From contig LUGG01000001.1 in NCBI GenBank assembly GCA_001683735.1, positions 2,728,001-2,792,000 of the forward strand: DNA of 64,000 nucleotides, in the 5' to 3' direction. Of this stretch, positions 25,862 through 37,825 are shown piece by piece (the stretch's first letter is position 1; each line of letters starts with the position of its first letter). The position numbers and the translations under genes were made by a program. The notes under the pieces were generated by a model, which ran no database searches, was not told where the DNA came from, and saw nothing but the letters and a program-made list of their open reading frames with translations. The stretch is from Grifola frondosa (Eukaryota; Basidiomycota; Agaricomycetes; Polyporales; Grifolaceae).

Positions 25862-27332
25862 TCAGTCTTCTGCAACTTTCTTCTCGTCCTGCCAATCATA
25901 CAGGGTTGCCTCCGAATCGTCTCTGCGGAACGTACCGGCCTCGACGTCATCCTTTAAGGGGCTGACGCGGGGTGGTTGTGCGGACTCGATGGACTTGACC
26001 CATGTGTAGAACATCGTTCCTAGCGCGATTACGAGGATGGACGTAGCACGGTTCCTGGATAGAAGGTGGAAGCCGAGTCAGCGTCCAGGTAATAACCAGG
26101 AACAGCAGATGGAGAAGGATGTGGGGAGATTGGGTGTGCGAGAAAGACTCGGTGCCGCGCAGCGAACAAGTGCCGATGAGCGACCGAGAGAAGGACGTAC
26201 GCTGTGAGAAGATCGTTGAAGAGCCATACGCCCAACAGCGTCTGTATTGCAGAGCGTGCAGCCTATTATTATGGGCGAATCCAAGTTGAAGCAGCAAGAG
26301 ATACGGGGGCGCAATGCGGGCGGTGAGTCAAAGAACCATCCACAGAACAGGCGAATAACTTACGCTGGAGAACATATGTGTGATTGGACTTGTGACCTTG
26401 ATGCTGAGCAATCCGGCGACGCAGAGCAGGAATCCGAAGACTCCGGTCACAATGCTCCCCCACACAAACACCTCTGCGTTCCACCCCGGCGTTCCGAGCA
26501 GGGACTTGAACTTTCCATACTCGCCCTGGACAACGATGAATGGAGCTAAGAACAATACAGAACCAAGGTTCTGCCAGTATGCGAGCTGGATCGTCGAGTT
26601 GTGCGCATGCGGTAGGGAGATCTTGATGAGCACGGCGTGCAACGCGATGAAGAACGAGGAGAGCACGCCGTATATAATGGAGATGCGACTGGGAGCCTCA
26701 TGCCATACTGGACAGCTGTCGGATGGGGGCCACGCCGATGAAAAAGCCAATCATGACGATGACCGCCGCGATAATTACTCGGAAGGAAGGGAATGCACGC
26801 ATGTGCACAGACGAGACCGCAATGGTAATGGGAAGAACAAGTCCTCGGGCGATCTGAGGCAGGTCAGTACTATGATCACAGCAAGAGAAATTTGCAACAC
26901 ACCTGGAAGAACGAGGCTTCGACACCACGCAAGCAGAGAATATTGAAGACAAGCCCAATAACGTTAACGAGGGTGACGGGAACCAGCTTCTTGGCATTCT
27001 TCATCTCGAACTTCGGAATCTCGACTTTGGGGGAGATGGCTGCGGCAGCATGGAGCAGGACAACTGCTAGGACTAGCTGGATGAGGAGGAAAAGTAGGGG
27101 CAAGTCGGGGGATGAGTTGAGGACGGCCTTGTTCCTGGAACGACATTAGATGGATATACGATACGTGCAGGGCGCATTCTTACACAAAAACCATCTATGA
27201 ATGGGAACCATGAGCTCTGCATGCAGACGATCAGGAGAACAAGTGACGTACTACGAGGGCCGCAGACATGTAGAAAGATACGACGCCTGCGACTTGCCAC
27301 GACCGCGCATCATTCTGGCTGGTAGAGTCCAT
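25862..27332 (-). CDS. GDP-fucose transporter-like nucleotide-sugar transporter (SLC35C / TPT family)
   Basis: This is a multi-pass Golgi/ER nucleotide-sugar transporter of the drug/metabolite superfamily. The exon starting MVFVNKAVLNSSPDLPLLF resembles the first signature of GDP-fucose transporters. Further landmarks are KLVPVTLVNVIGLVFN, LCLRGVEASFFQ, YGVLSSFFIALHAVLIK, HNSTIQLAYWQNLGS, KVTSPITHMFSS and LGVWLFNDLLTAYVLL. The tail is acidic, ending DEKKVAED, and cytosolic by family topology. At 26725-26729 the minus strand reads CCCCC where six C are needed to join FFIGVAP to SDSCPVWHEAPSRIS. Substrate preference is inferred from resemblance and from the divergent fucosyltransferase-like neighbour; GDP-mannose is the main alternative. 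Confidence 0.82.
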
Positions 27333-27937
27333 GGTTGACGTCTTGAAGTCGAGTACACGGCTGGGGTGGACCGGGGTGAGGAGATATTTGAGAGCGGGCG
27401 GGTAGTTAAAGAAATTACTCAAGAAGGGATGGATGACCAGTTGCGGTAGCGCCGGCGGATGTTTTGGCTAGCCCCTTGTGCTCACTCGAGGTTGCCGGTG
27501 GATCCCACGAGGATTGGCGTAGAATTCCATTGGCCGATCAGACGGTGGAATATGCCAGGAGGTTAGCGCGGACAGACCATTCCAGGTCAGGACGGCTCCA
27601 GGAAGCCCATGGCACCATGTGAACGGTGAGGCTATTGTGAGGCATCATTGCGACGTCGATATCCGTGTCGAGTAGAGATGCCACAACGCAATGGAAAGTT
27701 TGGTGAGCGAGTGACGGATGTCTGCCATGGCGAGCGGGTCGTTGATTGACGGCCTTAGAATGCATCAAAGGAGGTCGCTGGCGCTCAGCGCCGCTCAGGG
27801 ACAGGAGCGGGCATGCGTGACGTGACATTCAAGCGCCGATCACAGTGTGACAGCAGATATTCATTATCGGCGTTACGGTCGATCGGGATCGTGAATCTAC
27901 ATCCGACAGCTTGGCAGTGCAGTCCGCCGTCGGGTGA
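27333..27937. promoter_or_regulatory. Intergenic region between divergent transporter and fucosyltransferase-like genes
   Basis: About 600 bp separate the transporter start codon from the first open coding frame of the fucosyltransferase-like gene. Both promoters must lie here. No TATA box is evident. An upstream exon of the plus-strand gene cannot be excluded. Confidence 0.35.
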
Positions 27938-29917
27938 CCTGACCATCACCATTTCCATCCGCCACCTTACCTCCTACCGTCTAATATTCGCCCGCTCCAG
28001 CGTTACGAGGGCCTGCTCGCCCACTCGGATTCCTCCACGCTCTCCCCAGATGAGCGCCCACTCGACACAGACCTCCCTCATTCCCATGGACACCATCTGC
28101 GCTCGCAGTCCCGGCTGCCTCTTCTTGCCTACTACCTCGACGACGTCTCCCCTCCCTCTCCTCCGTATCCTATCAAACACCATCTCATGTTCCCCAGTGC
28201 TCCAAGGCGGCGAGTCCTCTTCGCCGCCTTTGCTTCTTTAACCGCCCTGTCTCTGTCGCTTTCGCTTGCATTGCTATCTTTGCTCCACCTCTCAGTGCAA
28301 GTCAACTCGTCTCGGGCTCCGTGCCATCACAAAATGTCGACGTGCCTGACGACAATGGTACCCACCTCATTGAGGAAGATGAACTTGAGGAATACCCCCA
28401 CTCGCCATTCGTATTGGGCCCACCCACTCAGAGCTTTCGCGATAATCTCCGCAATGATACCAAATACATCACCTCATTTATATCTGCGGGCTGGAGTGCG
28501 TCTCATCCCACTGGTCTTAACCTCCAGTGCTAATTATTCGTCTTCGCAGCCAACGACATCATGACCTATGCCAATCTCATATATCTCGGCACTCTAACCG
28601 ACCGTATCCCCATAGTTGCGATGTTCACTCCCTCTCACATCGGCGGAGATGTCCCTCCCATTCCTTTCGGCGAGGTCTTTGATGTTCCGCGTTTCATCCA
28701 AGATTCAGGTATCCAGATTTTGGAGTGGGACGAAGTAAAGGACCCTCAAAGCGAAGTATACGACGACATAGGATGCTGGAATGTCTGGGAAGCCGTGCAG
28801 AACAATGAGCATTTCCCCAGAGGAAGCGCGGTTCCTTCGTGGCTTAAACTAGGTAGCTGTGCTGTCTCTGATATCCATCGCTGTATCTAACATACTTGTT
28901 GTCCTAGACATATCATATACTAAGGCTCCCAGCTGGCTCAAGCTCATTCCAGACTATCCCCATGACATGTGCAGCACATTCTGGTCTCTCGCTAGACTTG
29001 GGTTCTCGGAAGAAAGAGCGCGGAATATTGGCCATGCTCTTCCCTCACCATTACACGGAGCTAGGCTCGATCCAGATGAACATTTATTATGCTACGACTA
29101 CTTGTACTATGCTTGTGCACAGCAGGTAAGAGCATGCGCATTACTGTGCTTCCGTTAGTTGCTGATAGTCTTGCAGTCGTACGAGTTTGACTACGACTAC
29201 AGCCCGACCTGGAGATATGTTGTTCGACATTTCAGGTGGACGCAACGCGTGGAGGACATCACGGCATTCTATCTTCGGCAGTCGTTCGGTCTTCCCAGTG
29301 ATGCCGAGATTCCTCCCGTCAGTAACATTGCCCATTGCATATTGTGCCTTACTTACATTCAGCTTTTAGTATATCGCTATCCACGCGCGGCACGGCGATT
29401 TCGCAAACTGGTGTTGGGCCGCGGAGAAACCGGAGGATTGCTTCGCTCCGTTGTCTGTCATAGCGCGGCGAGTGAAGTAAGCTTTTCTCTATTGTTGGTG
29501 GCAGCCGCATGTGCTCATAACCGTGGCTAGGGAGATTCAAGATGAATTACGCCGCCGGAAAGGAGTTGACATTCCCATGACAAGGGTCATCATCACAAGC
29601 GATGAGAAGGACCCGGCGGTGGGATGAGGTGGCTGCGCTGGGATGGGTAAAGATAGACCACGACGTTGCGCGTACTGCCGATCTCTTTGGCAGATGGTGA
29701 GCTTGTATGGTGCATTTCGCGGTAAACGGTCTAAACGTTATTGCGCTCTTTCACAGGGCCCGTCATCCTCGACGCGTCTATCCAGTCGAATGCTCTTGGG
29801 TTCGTTGGGACAGACCGCTCGACATACTCCATCATCTCCCGACGCAGAGTGGAGACGTGGCAAGATGGTGCGACGCGCACGGTGAAGTGGGGGTATAAGG
29901 GCGCCGACGATCATTAA
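27938..29917 (+). CDS. O-fucosyltransferase-like type II membrane glycosyltransferase
   Basis: This enzyme resembles a family of Agaricomycete proteins with a fucosyltransferase-type fold. A cytosolic tail is followed by a hydrophobic signal anchor right after MFPSAPRRR at 28187, then a luminal catalytic region. Diagnostic motifs are DIMTYANLIYLGTLTDRIP, IAIHARHGDF (the HxR donor-binding motif of the GT-B fucosyltransferase superfamily), VIITSDEKDP, and the C-terminal ALGFVGTDRSTYSIISRRR. It ends VKWGYKGADDH. About six short introns occur. Coding-like sequence runs upstream of 28187 to 27938, but no ATG is seen there, so the true start or a first exon is unresolved. A frame break lies near 28255-28290 at the end of the membrane segment. 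The family is likely; GDP-fucose as donor is inferred. Confidence 0.78.
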
Positions 29918-30164
29918 TGACAGTACTATCTAAACAGACTTGGGACTGGCTGTAATCATTAGATGGACCACTTGTAACGCTTGTATACCTCATGTCTTAT
30001 TCCCTCATCGCTGTATGTGCATTTTGTACATGATACTGTCTAGTTTCTGAATGCTTCACTCTGCTTTCGACCTTCATGAAAGGCTCGGATACCCCTGATT
30101 GTCGCGCTTGCGTGCGTTGACGTCCTTCGGCCAGACAATCCGCCCATATGTCGAATGCTAGCAA

Positions 30165-31278
30165 TCAGTACTGGCCCCGGCCCCCGTTGAGATTTATACC
30201 CACATCCCATCGAGACGTGAATTCGAACTCGAGCATCCAGACGCTCGTGAGCTGCCTCAGCGCGAACTCACAGCTCCGCAGTGCTACATGAAATGCGACA
30301 AAGAGAGGTCGAGCGTGATGCACATACTGATGTAATCCTCGTCGAACTCGAGGAGCGGCCGGCAGCGGTCGACCATCCGAGGTTCTGGTCTGAGTAGCCG
30401 CCCCGACGTTCGAGTGCACGCCGGAAAACCAGCATTGCTCCAGGTGGATGTCTGGAAAGAGGCCGGCCGCTTTGTTTAGTGGTTCGTTCCAAGAGAGAAA
30501 GAACGCCCACCTTTTGTCTGCTCGTTCGGGGAGATATCAGAGAGCGGCAGTGAATGAATACCGGATCAACGCGGTTTCGCTACCTGAGTGTGATGTGATC
30601 TGAGTGTGAGCTCGTTCGGATATAAGAGAATTGCTTACCACCGGGGAATCTTGCTTCATAGTACTCAAACGCATGCTTGGCGCCGAATAATCGGGACCAT
30701 TCCATGCTGCCGAACGTATCCCAACAGCCCACGACTTTGATTTTCACTGTCTGGGACCTCGGAAGCCCCTCCTCCTCGGTGTTCTTCTTGCATTTCCATG
30801 CGAGTATTTTGCAGTACTTGTCGAATTCACTGGTGCCACCCTGGTACGCCTTGAATGCGCGCTTTAGCTCCCAAGAATACGCCTTAACAAGGATGCCAAC
30901 TCGGATGATGAGTCCAGCGAGGACTCGAGCGGTGAATGCTACGCGAGAGAACCCGTCATGTAGACCTCGCCGTTCGGGAGTAATTGTTCATAATGAAGGT
31001 GCAGGCATCGAGCACATTGTCGTCGAGACCTAATCCTGTGCCACCTAGTGTATCTGCGAAGAGTAAGTAAAGTCGTCAATGTTAAGACGAATGGGGAACA
31101 CGTACCTGCAATGGCCTCGTAGGTGCGGCCGAGAGAGCCCGTCCCGACGCCAGACTGGTAGAAAACGATTTACGCGCGTCTTGAAAGCGGGGCAGAATCA
31201 GTTGACATTTGTTACAGAAGCCGCACCGCGTCTGGAAGATTGGCCTGTGCCGTCGCAAGCGACAATTATGCGCTTCAT
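30165..31278 (-). pseudogene. Broken DUF2235-family (T6SS Tle-like alpha/beta-hydrolase) gene
   Basis: The N-terminus reads MKRIIVACDGTGQSSRRGAA, the signature of DUF2235 proteins (uncharacterised alpha/beta-hydrolase domain, common in Agaricomycetes). It continues IVFYQSGVGTGSLGRTYEAI and LGLDDNVLDA, a nucleophile-elbow region equivalent to GFSRVAFTARVLAGLI, and KIKVVGCWDTFGSMEW. The gene is damaged. A TGA stop at 31198-31200 replaces an expected Arg codon just after TNVN. A missing base near 30950 splits GEVYMTG from FSRVAFTAR. The region 30165-30520 switches frame repeatedly and ends with no coherent C-terminus. The stop plus several shifts favour a pseudogene over sequencing error alone. 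Confidence 0.8.
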
Positions 31279-31480
31279 CGTTAGAGTATGACCCCAACCA
31301 TGCATGTTCCTCAAGCTATATACCAACGCAGTCAAGATTGAGTTGGCGAGGTACCACAGCCGTTAAGTTGGCGCCACACGCGGTTAGCGCCTGCCACTGA
31401 ACCAGGGTTCAACCTCAACCTTTACTTTTACCCTTGCGGTCGGCCTCAGTGTTCAAATTATCTTTGTGACATCCATCGAT

Positions 31481-33487
31481 ATGCTCCAGGGAAGGCAGAA
31501 TATCCCTATCGAAATACATGCCCATGTTCTCAGTTTCCTGCCGCCCTCATATGCTGAAGACGACACAAGCGTGAAAACACTCGTGAGCTACCTATGCGCC
31601 AGCTCGCGGCTCCGCACTGCAGCGCGCGGGTCTTTACTCTGGAAGCCGCATTACCTTGCGCGCTACACGCACTGCGATGAAGAAAAGGAGCGGAAGCGGC
31701 GCGAAGAGGCCAAGGGCAACTGGTACGCCATGTACGTCGCACGCCGCGCCCTCGATCACCGTGCGTTGCTGCTGGTAACGAGATTCGGACACTACCAAAA
31801 CTTCGCCACGAGAATGCACAGATCATTGCCCAGGATCTGTCGTTCGATGTATGGGATGCGTTGGAGGTCGAGACGGAGCTTCCAATGCCGCGATACCTGC
31901 GTAAAGAGCCACAGAACGTGCTTGCGTACTACTTGAGAAGTGAACGCGAGAAAGACCCCCTAAAGACGTGCCACATGCGATGCCTCGACGGTACTGGGCC
32001 AAAGCCGTGTTGGTGTGATTGTGCGCTACGCCGCCGTGAGGACTTGGATCCGTATACTTGCTGGAAATGAAACGGTCACTTTTGAGGATGGCCATGCTGC
32101 GTTCTCCGCTTTTTATGATATTTCCCCGAGGGAGGTGCGTTTCTCACTTCTGTTGTCAATATATAACTGCGGTGGACTCACTTGGTACAGATATCATTAC
32201 AAATAGATGATTTGACGGATCGGTGCAAGAGAATTATCACCGAGGAGCACTGGGAGCTTGACCCGAATAATTCTGAGTATGACCTCCTGGGTCTCTGCTT
32301 GCGAGTCAGAAGTTCCTCTCTGATTCGCGCTACCGTGTTCATGAGAGTATGTTGCACGACCTGCAATTGCCTTACCTATTAACGACAGTATATTTCTAGA
32401 TGAGACGCAACATCCATTGAATCAGTTTCCTCATGCATTCATGGATGGCCCTGCATCTCTGACAACGAGTCTGTCCATCGTATGGGTGTTTGTGGCGATC
32501 TGTCGTCGTCTGGGTATCCAAGCATCGCCCACGAACTACATTCATAGAGTCTTGTGCTACGTCACCTCCACGCACCCTACTGAAGGCGACATATTGATCG
32601 ACGTCTGCTCCACTGTGAATTCGCCCATTGTGTTTTCAAGCAGGGATTGCCTGCTATGCTGGCACGCGCGGGACTGCCATCGGATACCCCTGCAGATTAC
32701 ATCTCTCCGTGCTCAGTCCTGACATACATGCAACGGGTTGCTCGAAAGCTGATGGAGTCTGACCTCTTCCCCGACAGCGCAAACCGAGTGTCACACCGCG
32801 TGCCCGTGGACGTCGCCGGCGGGCACGCTATGCGGCATGGTGCTGCGCCTTTTTGTTCCTAGGCGATGAGGAAGGCATCCGTCTCGATCCGCTGGAGTGT
32901 TTCCCTCTCGACCCCATTGCCGTCCTTGCGGCGGCGCTCTGTCCCGTCCTTCCCGCAGAGATATTGGAAACGGTGCAAGTGGTCTGCAATCGGCGGATCG
33001 TGGCGGCCTCTGAGGACGAGGCGGTGCGCCTGCGTTCTGACCACAACGTCCGGTGGTTTGTGGGCCTCGCATGTGTCGGGGATGGTTTCAGCGGCTGTAT
33101 TGTTGGTTGGATGGTATGGACACCTAACCTGTCGCGTCAAAGCATATGCTCATTACAGCGTAGCCCATTCAATCGAGCGACGATGTCCTCTATAAAGTCC
33201 TCACTACAAGCGGCTCTGAACTATGTAAGCGGTATGCAACTGATATTTTTTTCTTCTGCTTAACTGTCCCTACAGACGTGCGAGAGGAAGAAGTCAACCC
33301 TTTGATTGTGCTTCCCCAAGTCGTACAGAAGATGTTTGCGGGATCTGACCGCTGTTCGCGATATTTTGATGGTGCGTGCTTCACTAGGGGCAACGAGAGA
33401 GGAAGGATGTTGCTCAGCGAAGAGCTCCGGTGGACGTACCCAGAGGACACTCGTGCTGGGATAATCTGGTTCCGAGCTGGACACTAA
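31481..33487 (+). CDS. FBXO21-like F-box protein with SirB1 (transglutaminase-like) and YccV domains, frame-interrupted
   Basis: FBXO21-type proteins are SCF ubiquitin-ligase substrate adaptors that carry a SirB1 transglutaminase-like core and a C-terminal YccV/hemimethylated-DNA-binding-like domain. The N-terminal F-box reads IPIEIHAHVLSFLPPSY and LCASSRLRTAARGSLLWK. Next come AQIIAQDLSFDVWDALEVE and the SirB1-like core: DRCKRIITEEHWELDPNN, NQFPHAFMDGPASLTTSLSI, CRRLGIQASPTNY. The YccV part shows CIVGW, a VLYKVLTTSGSELC segment and YVREEEVNPL. At least five single-base frame changes interrupt conserved sequence (about 31777, 32009, 32310, 32646 and 32800). The protein between breaks is well conserved, which argues for assembly error or very recent decay. 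Confidence 0.78.
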
Positions 33488-34291
33488 AATGGGTGCGAGT
33501 TCCTCGATGTAGTGAAGTAGAAGAACAATAACACCTAGTGTTATCGACAAGCAGCCGACGGTCGCCACATCTCAGAGTAGAGTGCCATGTATATTTTGCG
33601 AGTTCTCTTGATTCAACCATGCAGGCAATTTCGTTGCAGTGAAGTGATGGACGGGCGCACCATCGTACACCCTGTCTTAACGGAAGCGAGAACATAACAA
33701 CATTAAGTCCTAATCCTGAAATTGTATCAGAGATGATCGTTGTCCTCTGCTCTGCACTGATGAGGCTCAAGGAGATATCGAACTCCTTGAGCAGAGCTGT
33801 TGTATTGCACCGATGTCGCAGAGAATCATGGTCTCAGGCGGGGCGACTAATGTCGCAAGTAGTAATGTATTGATGCGTACAATAGTCGCGTCGAAAAGTG
33901 CGGGCACTCCTAGACAGCCAGACATGCCGCCACACTCGCTACAACATTGCACTGCACAAGTGCATATCGCGATGTAAGAAAGGCGGAAAATGCCGAGTCG
34001 AAGAGGAGACTCACCGGTCGAGCGTCGTACTCATGTCCGTGCCGACTGCAACGATTGAGCACCCCGGCTAAAGACGTCGGGGGACGTGAGGACTCGGAGC
34101 CTGGCGCTCCGTGCGGCTTGTAGCGACTTCCTCCGTCGATAATGCTCTCTGGCAATCACGAAGCACGGACTCACACGGAGTACGGTGACGCAGGGACCAC
34201 CCGAGGCAGCATTCCAGGAGGCAGTGCGTCAAAACGGCACTGGGCAAATTCTAGAAGAGAATATGGATACAGAGGGTACGGGCAGTAGTGA
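33488..34291. other. No gene recognised
   Basis: About 800 bp between two convergent genes. Only short overlapping frames are present, with no domain signature, repeat or RNA gene that I can support. Confidence 0.35.
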
Positions 34292-35635
34292 CTAGACCGG
34301 ATGCAGCTGAGGGATGGTCGAGCTACGCATTTTGATCAAGTTGTACAGTGACTGGGTGACGAGCATGCCCGCGTCGTATTGAGCGCCCAGCTTCATGAGG
34401 TACCCGTTCAGGTACTCGATCTCCGTCGGCCGGCCCTGGCGCACGTCGAATAACATCGACGACATGTTCGCCCGTGATACGCGCAACGCGCTCGACCTCT
34501 GTCCGCAGCGCGCCTCTTCGAGCTCGCGTGGAAAGAGTGGCTTGTGTGCAAGACCGTAGAGACAGAGCCCGTATGCAGCTGCCGCTCTCTTTCCTCCTCT
34601 TGTTGCGCCTCGACCTCCTCGCGCCATTGCGCGAAACACGTTAGATGCCTCGTGACAGATTCTGTCGCGAGCCATTGGCCATAGCGCTCCTTGAGGACTT
34701 CACCGTTGGTACAAAAGGAGTGCGGTGATGGGGTTAATAATGGAATTGACGACGACCTTGCGGCGCATGGCCATCTGCACGTCCAGAGGTCGCCAGGTCG
34801 CGTTGAGGCCCTCCGCGTTGGTGAGCGCGGCAATGGTATTGCGGAGCGACTGGTAGCGCAGGTCTGGGTTCGCCTCTGTCGGGCTCATAATATCGTCGAG
34901 CTGCAGCTTTTGTTCAGGACGGGGATATCGGGGTTGCGCGTAGAGGCCTCGTAATCGCGCCGATGGGTCGGGGATGATGCCGAGCTCTATAGCACCGATG
35001 CCCGTGGGCGACGTGCATGAAATCCTTGTACCAGAGGCCGTGGGTATTGGAGGTGAGGATAAGTTGGGGCGCCGCTGGGGGTTGCGGAAGGTATCGTGAT
35101 AAGCTTTTCGTACATGCCCATTCCTTCTGGAGAAGGACGATGGTGGTGTTGCGGGAGATGCGGGGAGAAGACCATTAATGACGGCATTAGTCGCGTAGGC
35201 TTTAGTGGTGATGATAAGTGAATCGATGGGCCAGGTGCTCATCGAGCTGTGCACGGAGGCGGTGAAGGGCGACCTTGCCGCTCTTAAGGTCGCGTACGGT
35301 GGGCAGGGATCTGTCGTGATGGTAGACATTCTGGGTATTTTGAAAAATGACGTCCTCGACGGGGTCGTAGCACTCGTGGACGATGCCCTTTTGTACCTGG
35401 ACGACCGGATTCCTCGAGCAGGATGGCACCGTCGTGGGCCTTGGAGGCTATGAAAGAATATTTTGGTGTTGGTGGAGAGCGACGACGGTGTGTTTTGGAT
35501 GGAGGGTTTTGCGAGGTAGAATGCGACGAGACTGCCGACATTTCCCAGCCCGACGATGTGTATTCGCATCGACGCCCGCGACGACGAGAAGCGGTGTCTG
35601 CGGATGCTCGACGCAATGGCGCGGAGTTCGTGCAC
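34292..35635 (-). CDS. 2-dehydropantoate 2-reductase (ketopantoate reductase) family, frame-interrupted
   Basis: Ketopantoate reductases use NADPH to make pantoate for coenzyme A synthesis. The N-terminal Rossmann motif is MRIHIVGLGNVGSLVAF (GxGxxG), with the best start Met at 35569; an in-frame upstream Met is at 35635. Later segments are IGAIELGIIPDP, AEGLNATWRPLDVQM, KVVVNSIINPITALL and the C-terminal TEIEYLNGYLMKLG. The middle is broken by single-base losses: near 35124 within the LLQNGMG-type motif, where GMGMYEKL is found one frame away; near 35003 just before GIGAIELG; and others. Reading through the breaks gives a near full-length protein. It is head-to-head with the xylose-reductase-type gene, with about 370 bp between starts. 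Confidence 0.8.
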
Positions 35636-35938
35636 GTGTCCGCGGTCGCAGCGGCCGGAGGCGGGAGCGCGCCGAAGGAGACGACGTATGTCCCGATAGG
35701 TAAAACTGATTGAGAATCGCCGAGGCCCGAGGAAAGAGCGAAGCAGGAGAGGATTCCCCAGTGCACAAGGAGAATGATATCATGCGGACATCGATGTCGA
35801 CATGCTCTCTTCTACGGCCCGTTCCTTGTTGACTCTCCGTCCATTCTACCGCGTTCACATAAATAAAATACTTCTCTCCATCGCCCACCGTCCCTCTCTT
35901 CATCTCCTATCTCTCTCTCCAACCCACCCGCAGCAGAC

Positions 35939-37503
35939 ATGGCCACTATCGTACTCAAGAGAACCGGCGCAAAGGTATGTCATCCTCCTCGACGCGTTCA
36001 TACACATCCTCACCATCCGATGATGCATTCAGATGCCTCAAATTGGGTGAGAATTCAGATTTAATGCGTAATAACGCGTCTTTAACGATCTCCCTCGACG
36101 CCCTCCAGCTTCGGCCTCTGGAAGGTGCGCATACAACGACTGATTGATGTCTCTGGGCTAACCGGAATGTTACCGGTCACTAAGACCACCTGTGCTGATG
36201 TATGTTCCTTGTGGCGGACTTGCCATCATGTATTGACATGATCCCTAGACCGTGTACAACGCCCTCAAGGAGGGTTACCGTCTCCTCGACGGTGCTGTGA
36301 TTACGGTAACGAAAAGGAGCCGTGAAGGTCTTGCTCGCGCCATCAAGGACGGTATCGTGAAGCGTGAAGATGTCTGTGAGTATATGCGCGTTATTCAACG
36401 TCCCACTGTCTAATATCGCACCTTCTTTTGGTTAGTCGTAACTTCCAAGGTATGCTGTCGGCTTTGCCAGATCGTACGACTGGCCATCTGATTGCGCACG
36501 GAAAATCAGCTCTGGAACACCTTCCACGCTCATGACCACGTATGAATTTTTTGCTTACGCTCTTCATGTCGACACTCATGATTCACGATAGGCCAAAGCG
36601 ATAGCTAAGAAGCAGCTCGAGCTCTGGGAATTGACTACTTTGACCTTTTCCTCGTTCACTTCCCCATTTCGCTCAAGTATGTCGATCCCGCCCACCGCTA
36701 CCCGCCCGAGTGGTGGGTGATGATGGTAAGGTGCACCTTGGTGAGTTAAGGAAGCATACATGCAGTGACCTCGCCTAAGTTCGCACGATTGCAGACAATG
36801 TGCCTCTCCAGGAGACATGGACTGCTATGGAGGAACTTGTCGATGAGGGTTTGGCAAAGAACATCGGCCTGAGGTGAGATTCACTCGCATCGACCCAGTT
36901 TTCTTGTCGATTCATAGTTTTAATTCAGCAACTGTCAAGGCTCTCTCATTCTCGATGTTTTGCGCTATGCGCGCATCGAGCCTCAGGTTCTCCAAGTCGA
37001 GCTTCACCCGTATCTGTCCCAGGAGGCTCTTGTCAAGTTCTGCAAGGTACACGGCATCGCCATTACTGCTTACTCCTCGTTTGGTCCCCAGAGCTACGTT
37101 GAGCTCGATGGGCACAAGAACGCGAAGAGTCTTTTGGAGCATGATGTCGTTTCTACAATTGCGAAGAAGAATCAGAAGAGTGAGATTCTCCCTTCTGTTT
37201 ATTTTTCTGTGGCTGAGATCTGCAACCTGTATGTAGCTACTGCGCAGGTACTTCTCCGCTGGGCGTTGCAGCAGGGTATCGCTGTTATTCCTAAGAGCAA
37301 CAATCACCACCGCCTGGTTCAGAACTTGGCGTCCGCCGACTTCACGCTGACGGATGCTGACATGCAGGCAATCAGCGGACTGAATATTAACCTCCGGGTG
37401 AGCGAAACAGTTGTAGACTGCGGAGGTTATCCGGTGCTGAATCATTTCTGCGCAGCTGAATGACCCTGTTGATCTCGACCCTCGTATGGGTATTTTCGCT
37501 TGA
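35939..37503 (+). CDS. D-xylose reductase-type aldo/keto reductase, frame-interrupted
   Basis: This is an NAD(P)H-dependent aldo/keto reductase closely resembling fungal xylose reductase, which reduces D-xylose to xylitol in the cytosol. Landmarks are [20 protein letters not shown], the active-site Tyr in DYGNE (read one frame away), the catalytic Lys in [13 protein letters not shown] and the catalytic His in FLVHFP. Further on are [37 protein letters not shown] and the cofactor motif IPKSNN. It ends DPRMGIFA. Short introns interrupt it at several places. At least six one-base losses, at about 36297, 36319, 36322, 36628, 36719 and 36936, break the frame inside strictly conserved motifs. Such dense damage without amino-acid divergence suggests sequence error rather than long decay. 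Confidence 0.88.
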
Positions 37504-37825
37504 AGGATTGAAGAGCGTGTCGATGAGACCGAGCAGCAAAGGCGACAGCAGCAGCGTGACTCGTATGTGTACAATATAACCATGGCCTGCGGAGACTCTA
37601 GAATGAATTATGGTGTATTATGATGACTAGGAAGCATGCGTTGAGTCAAAACCCGATGTTCCAGCACATCTGACATGGTCCGCCGCTGCGCAAGGACAGT
37701 GGAAGGCGCAGACCAAAAGCAGTACTGCCGAAACGTGACATAGGCGGCTCCGAGCAGACGCGTTCTTTCGATCATATACACTGCGCAGCGGAGTTTAAAT
37801 GACTAGCCCTCTCTAGCAGAGCCCA

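Noticed and set aside
35205..35713. Plus-strand frames opposite the ketopantoate reductase gene
   Set aside because: The minus strand carries the Rossmann motif and family segments; the plus-strand readings are antisense.
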